From: Cryptomeria japonica
Taxonomy: Eukaryota > Streptophyta > Pinopsida > Cupressales > Cupressaceae
Direction: 5' to 3'
Assembly (NCBI RefSeq): GCF_030272615.1
Contig: NC_081410.1
Location: 228,568,915 to 228,630,914 of the forward strand
Length of the DNA: 62,000 bases
Numbering within the stretch: the stretch's first letter is position 1; every line of letters begins with the position of its first letter. The notes under the pieces are model-generated. The model was not told the origin of the DNA. It ran no database searches and saw only the letters and a program-made list of their open reading frames with translations. The translations under genes were made by a program, and so were the position numbers. Below are positions 1-10,734 of this stretch, in pieces.

Positions 1-337
1 ACCATATAGAGTACTGAGAACGATTGGGGAGGTTGCCTATGAGATTGAGTTGTCTCTTGAGAGAAATATTCACAATGTTTTCCATGTGGTTTTCCTTAAG
101 AAAGCCCTTGGACAGCATATAGTGACTTCACCAGAGTTATCTCCATTAGATGAAGAGGGTAGATTGATAATGATACCAGAAGAGGTCTAGGATATGCGTG
201 AGAGGAGGCTGAGGAATAGAGTGATCCGAGAGTATTTAGTTTGATGGAAAGAATTGCCTATTGAGACTGCCACATGGGAAGGGGAAGCAATTCTACAACA
301 TCCAGCATTGCGTTTGCTTGAGGGCAAGCAATCTTGA
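1..337 (+). pseudogene. Ty3/gypsy polyprotein, integrase C-terminus/chromodomain-like tail, broken
   Basis: Frame 2 encodes ERNIHNVFHVVFLKKALGQH and later a WKELPIETATWEGEAILQHP-type tail, the classic end of a plant gypsy integrase with the chromodomain-like 'W...TWE' motif. The frame is interrupted by TAG at 188-190 and TGA at 242-244 and ends at 335-337. A polypurine tract and an LTR follow at once, as expected for the 3' end of a gypsy element. The rest of the element lies left of the window. Confidence 0.9.
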
Positions 338-348
338 GAGGGGAGGAC
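338..348 (+). other. Polypurine tract of the gypsy element
   Basis: The purine run GAGGGGAGGA sits directly between the integrase stop codon and the LTR start TGTAATGTCACC. It is the plus-strand primer site expected at this place. Confidence 0.8.
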
Positions 349-3300
349 TGTAATGTCACCACTTCCCTAGTGATCACTCATGAGCATAGATTTTCCTATT
401 ATTCATCTCCGTAGGCAAATTCAGAGGTTAGGAAATGTTTGTGCTAGCAAGGGGGAATTAAACTTAGTCAATTTTTGGCTTTGATTGGCTCATTTCATAA
501 GTACTTTATGTTATTTCATTTAAAAGTCATTTTATTCTAAAAATAGACATTTATAAAGTGACTTTATAAAGAAGAGAAAAGAAATTGTAAAGTCAAATTA
601 AACAAATCATTAAAATACCCCCTTGGCATGCACCCCTAGGCACAATGTTAATTTAAAAGAATGGGGCCACGTCAACGATTAATTAGACCCTCATGTTGGG
701 CACCTAAGTAGAAGGAATATTCCCTTGGAATTTGGGAATAAAAAACCCTAATGTGGCATTAGGGATTATTGGAGAATAAAGTGAATTAAGTGCTCATCTT
801 TTGGAGATTTTTTATCATAATTTTATTGCATCCATGGGAATTTTAAGCTCTGCAAATTAGAACAGCAGCATATCTTCTTAGGAAAACGAAAACTTCTTAG
901 AGACAGGTGAAGTTTGTATGCAACCCCAACTCATAGGACTGAGGAATTCATTTAGAAATCCTATTTGTGCATCAAATTCAGACTTTCAGCAGCAAGTGCA
1001 GACTTGGATGACAGGTTTATCAGCAAAATTAGGCATAATTGAGGCAGCCGAATCTCTTTTGTAATGTCCCCTTCTCAGGCGTGATGTTTCAGTTGACCGA
1101 TGGCCTATTTCAAAGACCCGTAGGCTACTCAATGGGTGAAATTAGGGTTTCCAGTTTTGGAGGTTGTTGTTGCTCGTGAATTAGAGTTTGGATCGTGGAT
1201 TCTTTCTGGGTTTTCAGAGGGCTTTGCAGTGGTATGTCCGGCTTTGCGTTCCGAGCACTTTTTTGGAATTTACTATTTTTAGTAAATTCTATTTCTGGCA
1301 GTGGTCTTGATTATTTCGGCACAGTTGGTTCTCTTCTTCAGTTGGTTCAGTTGGCTTCGTCACTTTTGGCCTTGGGATGTTTTTGGAGAGATAAGTTCAT
1401 TTCATTTAAATAATGTTATGTTTTAATGTTATATTTTAACGTTGACCCCTTGGCCTAGCTTCATCACTTCAAGTTGTTTTAAAAGGTGGTCTTCAAGGGT
1501 GGACGCATCATGGAAGGGATTTAATATTTCCTAAGGTCTAAAATCTTGCTTATGAAAAGGGGTGCCAACTTTATGAAGAGAAGTGAATTAAAATAAAGGT
1601 TAATTAAAGCTTTTAAAAGTGGCGCCATCTCTTGGAGGAAAATTCAAATGTGAAATTAGGGCGCACTTTCTAGAAGCCTCTAGAGATTCCTTGTTAAGCT
1701 TATAAATGGAGGCCTCTTCCCTTCATTTGGCATGTGATGTCTATGGAAGTGTTACTCTGCCGGAATGGTATTGGGGTTGCTTCGAGGAATGAATGCCTCC
1801 TAGCCTTGGCATTGCTTCTTGCTTGAAAGATAGCAACTAGTGGTGATTTAGTGTAATTGTGAGAGTTTGTAGTGAGGATTGCATTGTAGCTTGATGTGTG
1901 CTGGAAGTTCTGTTATTTGCATTTCATTTCATTTTCGGGAGTTGCGGTTAGCAGGGCAGATTTGTAGTTTCACTCATATAATTCAAAATAAAAACATATT
2001 CATTCTGGGTATTGCATATTTCCTCTTGTTTTGGCTGGGCGCTCCTTTGTGCAAATTTGCAGATTCTAATATGAAGTGTTTTATTTTATAGAGAAGAATC
2101 GCCATTCTTGCTTGGCATCACTGCTGGGAATTGCCTTGGGGTTCGTGTTAAATAATCTGTTGGGTTAATGTCTGATTTCTTGGTATTGGTTTGTTCGCCT
2201 CCTTCATAGGAAGCCATTGCTTTTGGTTTTGGGTCATTCAGACTAGTATCGAGAGAGTAGTGAGCATTTTAGTGATTCCATGTGTTGCTGATTAAGTATT
2301 TCAAGTGCAGGTCTGTCGTAAATCAGAATATTAAGTTTGATCCTTGAGTAGAATTTCTTGGACTTATCATTCTTGTTAAGCCCGGGAGAGTCTTCTATAT
2401 TGTTGCAGCATTGTATAGTCTTAATCTTATGATCTTGGCAAGCATTCACTATCATATTGTAAGCTGAATAGTAGTACTGGCAGCATTTCTTCTCATTTTC
2501 ATTTCACGCTTGTTATTTACATTTAATTCCATTTCTAAGTTCTTAGCATCTCCGCCATATGGTAGCTCCATTCCCACCCTGGGTTTGAAAGCACATGCTT
2601 GGTGTCGAGTTTTCCTTCCAGCAATTGTAATTGTAAAGATCCTTTGACCATATGTTAGTCCATCTTGGGCACATTATTGGTTAGAGTTGCTTTCAACATG
2701 CACTAAGATCCTCTGACCATATGTTAGTCCATTTTGGGCACATTCTTGGTTAGAGTTACTTTTAGAATGCTTTAAGACCCTCTGACCATATGCTCACGCC
2801 TTGTCCAACTCGGGATCCTGGTGTACATTCTTGGTTAGAGTTGTATTCCATGTCGTTTTGGTTTAAGTGCTAACCCTAATGGATGTGTGTTGCATTACTT
2901 TCTGTAATTGAAAAATTGAAAAAATTGGTCTGGGATATTTCATCTTTCCAGGTCATACGTGGCTTCCTAGGCTGGCCGTACCACTTTGGGGGGCTCCTGT
3001 GATGTCAATTTTACCAATCAGTAGCAGTTAGGGTTTGGTCCTTGTAGGGAATTCATTGTCAGCAGTAGCAATCAGCTAATAAACCTTTCCTTCAGGCTTA
3101 TCATGGCATATGTGATGGCTATTAGCAATTCAATATGGAAATTTAGTCAAATTCAGTGATCTTGCTTGAGAGCCTGAAAGAAATTGTAGTAGATTTGTCA
3201 ATTCTTTCAATAATTGTTTTTGATAATTTTAGTTAATGCAAATAAACCGCATTGGAGGCATTGGTCTACCTTGGACACCACCAAGTTTATTTGAATTCAT

Positions 3301-3649
3301 CAATAAAACACACCATTCTAGGCTTGGCGTGGGACCCCTGGTATGCTATTTGTCCTTTAGATGAAATAAATCTTTCAAAATTGCAATTATTGTTTGCTGT
3401 AATAAAAATCAGAATTCTGATTTCTTGATTAGTCAATTATTTCATAGTAGAAAAAGTCCAAAAAAGTGTCATTGTTGTGTTTATTTCCCTTTCAAGCATT
3501 GTATTACCATTTGGCATCAAAAAATCAAAAAAATACAAACCAAACCAAACACCTCCTTTCCCTAGTCAAAGAAAAATCAGGCAAGAGAACAAACCAAAGT
3601 CAGAAAAATTCAGTTCAGTTTTCAGTTCAGTTGGAGAGGGGATCTTTCA
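349..3649 (+). mobile_element. Gypsy 3' LTR, split by a nested solo LTR
   Basis: The LTR starts TGTAATGTCACC directly after the polypurine tract and ends GATCTTTCA at 3649. It consists of 349-1059 and 2948-3649. The two parts together align in order with the LTR at 30179-31792: shared stretches include GCAACCCCAACTCA, CGTGGCTTCCTAGG, TCAGCAGTAGCAATCAGC and GATGCAAATAAACC-type runs, and both end GGGGATCTTTCA. Net length without the insert is about 1.4 kb. Confidence 0.85.
1060..2942 (+). mobile_element. Nested solo LTR with 5-bp target duplication TCTTT
   Basis: This 1883-bp unit starts TGTAATGTCCCC and ends GGATATTTCA. It is flanked by TCTTT at 1055-1059 and 2943-2947, and removing it restores the alignment of the surrounding LTR to 30179-31792. 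A TATA-like box (TTATAAATGG, about 1699) lies some 640 bp in, so the unit reads on the plus strand. No internal retroelement genes are present, as expected for a solo LTR. Positions about 2640-2850 hold about three diverged copies of a 68-bp repeat with GACCATATGTTAGTCC. Confidence 0.88.
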
Positions 3650-4331
3650 CATCAACACTGCCCTTGTTTGCTAACACTAGCAAGTCTTTTAAAGTTTTAA
3701 AATTGCAGCGATCCCTTTCTCACACTTCTTTCTTTTTCCCCAAGTTGGCGCAAGGATAAAAAAGGTCAAATGTTGTGGAGAAACCCAATTAAAAGAAAAA
3801 TCTATTTTTTCATCTTTTCTGATCTGATAAGGCTGTAATAGCACTACTAATCTTCCACAGCTCCTACCTTGAGGTGCATAAGGATGGCATATTACGTTTG
3901 ACGAAATAAAGACTCCAAAATGGCTAGTGCGACATGTCACACCAACTCCTGATTCTTAATTTGGACAATTTTTAATTAATCCTTTGTCTTTTTAAGCTTC
4001 CAAGTCAGATTTGGCTTGTTCCCAAAGTGCTTTTCACCTTAATTCTTGCTATTCCTTCTTTCCTATAATTATGAAAAGTCTTGGAGAGGCACGTGTAATG
4101 ACTCAGTACCTACAATGACAAGGGAAATATGGTGCTGATATGGTCTTGGCAGCTTACAAATGATTCCACAAACTCCTCTATACACTTGGCTATTTAATTA
4201 ATAAATTACTCAGCTTTGGTCCCCACACAATCTGACTTGCAAGAAAATATTATTTCAAATAGATTGTTCATTCCAAGAAACAAATTTATAAACTTTGCTT
4301 GCCACAAATTTCAAATAAGCTTCGATCTGCT
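3650..4331. other. Unassigned non-coding sequence
   Basis: I see no gene or recognisable element in this stretch. The short ORFs lack family motifs. It lies between the gypsy LTR end and the terminal fragment of the TGTTG...CAACA family. Confidence 0.5.
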
Positions 4332-4786
4332 TGTTGATGTTCTTTTTATGACACCTCGAACACAAAATAAAATAGTAAGTATTCTATCCTCTCTTGAACG
4401 AGGAAACCTTGAATGCTAAGCTTTGTGATCAAACAAGGCAACCCCAAGGTTTACAATGTGAACAATCGACTTTAATGATGGATAGACTCAGTGTATAGAT
4501 GTGATATTGCTGGTTTACACAAAGGGACTTACGCTTTCCTGGAACGTGGAAACTGGCTGACTTTGGAAAATAAAGACAAAAGATGAAAGAGTCTAATCTA
4601 AAACCTAAGAATGCAAGAAATGATTGCTAACTTAGTGAAACCAAACCAAGGTTTGCTTCGCCATGAGGAAACAACTACACAAAGATGGTGCAATCTCTAA
4701 GGATACACAAATGATTTTCATATCGCTAATGCACATCAACACCATAAACAACGAGCATAGAGCAACTGAATACTTTCTTGGTAATT
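4332..4786 (-). mobile_element. 3'-terminal fragment of the E-family (TGTTG...CAACA) element
   Basis: Read on the minus strand this stretch ends ...AAGAACATCAACA. It shares with the ends of E1, E2 and E3 the ordered blocks AAACCTTG, TTTGATC, AGCATT, TCAAGAGAGGATAG and the final CAACA. The similarity to E3's end (31894 onward) is the closest. The other end is not found: a solo LTR inserted at 4787 interrupts it, and I could not recognise a continuation after 7365. Confidence 0.72.
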
Positions 4787-7360
4787 TGTAGTGTTCTACC
4801 CAAATAAAATTACCAAATTTGATTAATGGTAATTTATAGTGTTCTATCCAAAAAAAATCTTGAGATTATAGGATTGTATGTTGAGTCCCCTTTGGATGAT
4901 AGGGAAAAGAGAGAAAAATCTTTAATTAAGTATTTGATTACTTATGTCAAGACGCTTAGTGATATTTCTGATAAGATGCCCGAGGAACTATTGGAAGTTA
5001 TGACAGCAAAAAGAAAAGATGCATTGATGAAAGAGTACAATATGAGGACATGTGCCTTGAACAAGGTGTTCAGCCCTTTGTCTGAGGATAGAACCAAAAG
5101 TATACAGGCATTAAATACAAGATTTAGAATGAAGGAAAGAGTAAATTTCATCATGGGAGCTATTCTAGACGACCTCCAAAAGATGATTAGACAAACTGAA
5201 GATGTTGCTATGGAGGTTGCAAAAGATTTGAAGGAGACTTTATCTTCTCCTTTGGAGAAGACAAACATAGGATCTGGTCTGGGAGAATGCAGTAGTAAGA
5301 CTGATCTGAAAATGAGAACAATGGAGCAGAAGAGTGAAAATGTTGATCTGGAGATTGATCTGGGTAATCAGATGAACACAAAGCAGAATGTAGAAAATAT
5401 CGTTGAAGAGATTCTGGAAGTTACCAAAGAGGAAGAGAAGAAAGAGGATTCAGAGAAAGTAAAGACATGAGAGAAGGAGAGTTTTGAGAAGGAGAAGAAA
5501 GAAGCGGAAGAAAAGAGGACATTAGTTGAAGAATCTTTCAAACCCTCCGGAGATTCTACATCAGACTTGTTGCAGTTGCAAATGAAATTTACACCGGTTG
5601 TTAATGTAGAGGTACTTCAGGTACCCATGTCTCAAGGTCAAATGGACCTTAGTCGGTTGTCACATATAAAATGAGCAGTAATACTCATTCAACAGATAAT
5701 TGATTATTTTTCCAAATAGGAGCTATTGCTGGTGTTCAGTTTACAATGCTATATTAAAGAGAAATCAGCTATTGAATTACAAAAATAATTACATAGATTT
5801 CGAACCTTGGAAAAATCTTCGAACTAACTGTTCCAACAAGAAATGGTCTGCAAATGTTTTTCGAACTAACCTACTATCATTTCAGGTTCACAAGCCAAGC
5901 ATAGAAAGGGGTCACCCACCTCACATTGGCAGAAGATGGCCTCAAATCACCATAACCCCTTATATTGAAAGGTACAAATGTGATCAGCTGCTGACGTGTA
6001 GCTCAAATATGGCATATCACCCCTCCTATCAGCATAACTCCTGTGCCATGGCTTGATAATGGAACATGACACATAAATAACTCCCCAGGTATGCACCAAC
6101 ACACAGTGATATGAACGCATCCAGGTCTGAAAGATACATCAGATCACATAACACAAATCTAGCAGTCAAAACACTCCCTAAAAACTTCAGTTCGACCTGC
6201 CTGAAGTTGCTACACTAGCACATGTATTGTATTTTCTCATCAAATATTTCACACATTGACTGTTGTGAATGGTCGATCTGCTGCAATGCCCTTGTTTGAG
6301 TTCGATCTACCTAAAGCCAAAACATCTAGCACTAAAAAGCTTGCGCCCAAGCAAAGATGGGCCATTCCCACTAAACTAAAGGTTTTAATCAGTCACCTAA
6401 TATTTATTCACCCTTTTCCAAAGCCCAATTAGAATCACCAGCTATGGCAGAAAAAATTAATATTCTATTGCCCTTCCTCACAAACTCAATTGCCCAGTAA
6501 AAGGGTATAAATCTACATGCCGAACCCAAGGCGACCGACATGAATCTTTTTTACTTCACTTCCCTTCTGAAACTGCAATCTCTACCAATTTTTTCTTGTC
6601 TAGCAAGACTTAACAAAATTGCAAATTCACAATCATACCTGCATATCTCTTCAAATCTTTAGCACAATCTGTAACTCTAAATGAGCTGCATTGCATTAAC
6701 CAAGAAGGGTCTTTCACCACCAGCGACTAATCTTCTCTGAGAGGGTTTTTGTCCTCAAGATGGTTGAGATGAACCAAGTTCAATCCCGCAAAACCACAAG
6801 GGTTTCACCAGAAGAAAATTACAATAATCTGCATAATACATATGAGCTCACAAAACCTCCTTTTATACTTTTCTCGCCAAAATTTTTAGAAGACCAATTT
6901 AAATTTCACTTTTTAGATTAAATGCTCCTTTTTACTCCAAAAGACCCTTTTATTAAAATAATGATAACATTTGATACACAAGGTTCCAATATTATATGTC
7001 CATGATTTTAAACTTTTTATTCTATTTCCGACAAACTATCATACTAAGGTGCCCATTTAATTATTTTCATAAAATTAAGCAACCTTAATAAAATAATCAA
7101 TTTACAGCCAACAATAAATCCGAGTTGTGGAAGTTGTAGAAAAGCATCAGAATCTAAATCTGATTGTGCTGGAATAAGACCATCGATGAATACTAAAAAT
7201 AGGGGCCATTCGAGACACTTACTATAAATAGACACTCTCCATGAATCTTGGAGAACACACCAAAAGCCAGAATTCACTTTGGAAAGTGTCATAGGAGTCC
7301 TCTAAACCAACTTAGCTCATTGCCTACAATATTGAAGTGTCTGAAAATGGGGACATTACA
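4787..7360 (-). mobile_element. Probable solo LTR (minus), target duplication TAATT
   Basis: The right end reads GGGGACATTACA, the reverse complement of a TGTAATGTCCCC LTR start like those at 1060 and 30179. The left end reads TGTAGTGTTC. The pentamer TAATT flanks both ends (4782-4786; 7361-7365). A TATA-like box on the minus strand (AGTATAAAAGGAGG, near 6855) lies about 500 bp inside. TAATT is AT-rich, and a 46-bp local repeat at 4779-4849 makes the left border less certain than the right. Confidence 0.6.
4850..5674 (+). pseudogene. Fragment of an unidentified charged, coiled-coil protein
   Basis: The open frame runs through 5470, where it meets TGA, and continues in the same frame to 5674. 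The product is helical and charged, with segments such as EELLEVMTAKRKDALMKEYN and EEILEVTKEEEKKEDSEKVK; the N-terminus is not recognisable. There is no match I can name. The lysine- and glutamate-rich middle followed by a short tail resembles in style, but not clearly in sequence, the C-terminal half of the E3 protein. It lies inside the probable solo LTR 4787-7360 in the opposite orientation, so it may be a further nested insert. Confidence 0.35.
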
Positions 7361-7365
7361 TAATT

Positions 7366-8025
7366 TATGTATCCGTTTTATCCAACTTAACCATTATATT
7401 CCTACCTTTCAGTTTCTACCTTTAGCTGAAAAGAGCGAGCGTTCATTAGCTATTACAGGTTTTCTATATTAGATATAACACATAAAAGCCTTTTGCATCA
7501 TGCTGAAGTGCTAAATCACTTTCTTCCCTAGTCTAAGAATAAAAAGACAAGTTTACTTTGGTTTGTTTTTCTGCACGCCTCCAGAAATCCCCATTAGTTT
7601 TTAGGTATTTATTAAATTTCTATGTAAGGAGAATTATTATTTCCTTCACTCTTCAAAAAGGGAGCTTCCCCTATGAATTCAAAGAAAGGTGTTACCTTAC
7701 ATGCTCCATTTTATGTTGCATAGATCAGCAAGCATAAACACTGAGCTGCAAACCTTTACCAAGTACATTATGTTCTAGTCAATGATAAATATGCCATATG
7801 AAAACTTTCAGAATTTTTCCGATTTATCAAAACTTAAAAGAAATTACATGTTGAATTTCAATTTAGGAATGAAGAATCATCCCATACAATAATTCTCCAG
7901 TCTAGGATAGTTTCTTAGACCATTTTCATTTATGAGACAACTTTCAAACCAGTTAAATAAAGCCATCTAGCATCTCAAGCCTCAAAAGTGATCTATGATA
8001 TTCTTTGACATATAATCTTCCATAC
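7366..8025 (-). other. VPS13: VPS13 intron sequence
   Basis: This stretch follows the donor at 8025 of the last visible VPS13 exon. I see no further exon, RNA gene or repeat unit in it. Confidence 0.5.
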
Positions 8026-8109
8026 CTGATCATCAACTACCTTCACTTTCACATAGACCTGCCTATACAAAGTATCTAGCATAGCCTGCAGATATCCTTC
8101 AATGTACAT
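8026..8109 (-). CDS. VPS13: VPS13-like exon (last one visible)
   Basis: This exon has 28 codons in phase 0: [20 protein letters not shown], then KVKVVDDQ. It matches the '[16 protein letters not shown]' block near the VPS13 C-terminus. The acceptor is GTTTGCAG and the donor CAG/GTATGG. The remaining exons (LKNLPPN..., ending in the C-terminal domain) were looked for in 1-8025 and not found, so they are presumed to lie left of the window. Confidence 0.92.
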
Positions 8110-10687
8110 CTGCAAACAAATATTCCAGTTGCATACAATAGCACTCAGAAAGCCAAATAAACAAGGAAAATAATCTTGAAAGATGACAAAAAAATAAAAA
8201 CATGTTACAGTTCCAATAAAAAAGATGTACTTACGCTGCAAGATTAACAAAGGTTTTACCTAAGAAACAACTATATGGTGAAGCATAATTGTCATTCATG
8301 TAGCACAAGTCTGAAGTATGATACCACCAGCAACAAGTCTTGTGCTCAGAGCAGCACTGGAAAATTTACATTTATGCATACCTCATTTATGCCAGCACTG
8401 TTGTCAAGCTTAATCCGACGTGTGGAACTGCCTTTGATAATAACTGTACTTAACGTTGATGGCTCCATAGCTAGTTTGAGAATGCCACGGCGGAAACCAT
8501 TCACCTTGAGTTACGTAATAAACAAAGCCCAAATGTTAAGCCATGATATTGATGTGAAGGATGAAATTCAAGCAAATGTAGCTCTATGATGACTTCATAA
8601 CATTCATGTAAATGTTTCTGAAGAAAAACTGAAGGTTTTTCCTCCACTGACTTTTCTTAAGTATCAGGAGACAATTCTAAAAATCATTGTCTTCAATAGA
8701 CAGAATTATGATATTTCCATATTTGAAATATACATAGAATTCTTTGTTCTGGCAATCAAACAAATGAACTGGAAAACATACCAAACCATCCAAACCACTC
8801 GTTTCTGCCCCTTTCAGTACACTATCTGAAACTTCTGTGATCACAGCAAACAACACATTTGACCCAGCTTTCTTCATCTGGAACAAAAAAAATGCTCTTA
8901 GTAGAAAAAAAATTCATGTTGGGAAGAGGCTATGGCCAAAATAATAAGAATCAACACATCTTGTTATTTTTCACTGTATTCCTCAAAACCTTCAATATAT
9001 TGAATAATTTATTTTAGGAAGTAATTACAACAAGGGCCATCAAACACGAGTCTAAGGTTGGGATAGATAATTACTGTATGCTTTAAATCTATAGAGCGAT
9101 GTGTGCCAAACCCTTTCTTCTTGATGCCTTTCCTTAGCAGATTGAACATGCCTGCAATTGAACTAATACGTTAATTATATTTGTGATGTCCCAACTCTGA
9201 TAATAGAATTTAATAATAGATAATAATAATAAAATTAAAATACAAAAGAATTAAAATAAAATAAAAATAAAAATATAAAAGAATATAACTAAATATAATT
9301 AAAGTTTATTTAAATTAATGAATGGTCAAAAGGCATGAAATGATAAGTTGTGACACCCCCAAATATGAGGTATAAAAGGGAGAAGAGAACTCATTTGAAG
9401 GGGGGAAAATTTTAAAATGAAAAGGCAGATCTGATTTAAATAAGAGCAGATCTGATTGTGAAAAGTTGTGTCCCTTTCAAAGGACAGAAATGATGAAGAG
9501 TTGCACTCTTTGAGAGGGTGCTAATGGTGAAGGGGTGTGTCTCTTGCCAAAGGACATACATGATGAAGAGGTGTGACCTCTCCCTCACATTGAAAGATAT
9601 AAAGGAATAGGGGAAAAAAGAATAACATTTTTGGGGAGGGAAAGTCAGAAGAGGAGAAAAAAATAGGAGAGGATTCGCCTTAGCCTGCTGGCAAGGAATA
9701 GAAGAAAGCACGAAAAGGAATTTCCCAGTCTGTTAGTGGGATAAGAAAGAACAGTCGGAGTAGTAACAGCTACGTATAAGCATGCATTTTTTGAAATAGC
9801 ATTAAAGTATATATATAAGCCAGTATGATATACATATTTAAATTTTGATCTGTGCATCAATGAATATAAATTAAAGGGAGATGTTCTTAATCAAATCAAT
9901 GACAGTTAATATCACATTAAGTTAAGAGGGTAAATTTTATCTATTTATTCAAACAACATTAAAATAACAATACTGTCAGACATAACATATAAATATATAT
10001 ATATATATCTGCACATAATCTCAGGAATACACAATACAAGGCACTAATGTAATATAATGCGATAATTATATTAGATATAATGGATTATCATGATATGATG
10101 AATTGAATAAATATAATAAATGATTCATTGTGAATGAGGGGCTCTCTTAAGTACGCCACTCCATAGTGGATGCCTAACACCTGCCACATGGAGCCAAGAT
10201 GGGTGAAGCATCTCGTCTTAGGCTTAAGAGAGAAGGTGGTTGTGATGAGGGGTAACGGTGATAGAACACCTCGCTGGGTACACCACTCCATGATGGATGC
10301 CTAACACCTGCCACATGAAGCCAAGGGGGATATGGTATTCTGCCCTTGGGCCTAGGAGGGATGGTTTCTTGGACGCCCTATCCAACTAATGGATTAAAGG
10401 AATTGATTAACCGGCTTACAAACTGACTTTATATAATAATCTGACCTCATCTAGGAAATATAATAATCTGATTATATCCAACAATTATAATTCTAAGTCA
10501 TTAATATAGCAGATTTGATATCATTTAATATAATTCATATTTCAGTTTTTAAGTATTATTTCATATATGTTCTCTAATTTTGTTGCAGGAAAATAGTATA
10601 CAAAGGTACGCCTATAAAACCCAATTACCTATTTATAGATTTGGCCAAATTTATGTTAAATTAAAGTGTAACTAATTAGGGGACGTT

Positions 10688-10734
<47 letters not shown>

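Noticed and set aside
1195-2455. Short ORFs of 70-72 codons
   Set aside because: They lie inside the nested solo LTR and have no family motif.
3957-3963. TAATT-TG at 3957 as the left border of the minus LTR ending at 7360
   Set aside because: It would include the E-family fragment at 4332, and its end sequence does not resemble the inverted ends of sibling LTRs. The border at 4787 (TGTAGTGT) fits better.
8275-8589. Plus-strand 104-codon ORF
   Set aside because: It is antisense to VPS13 exon 8382-8504 and its intron, with no signal of its own.
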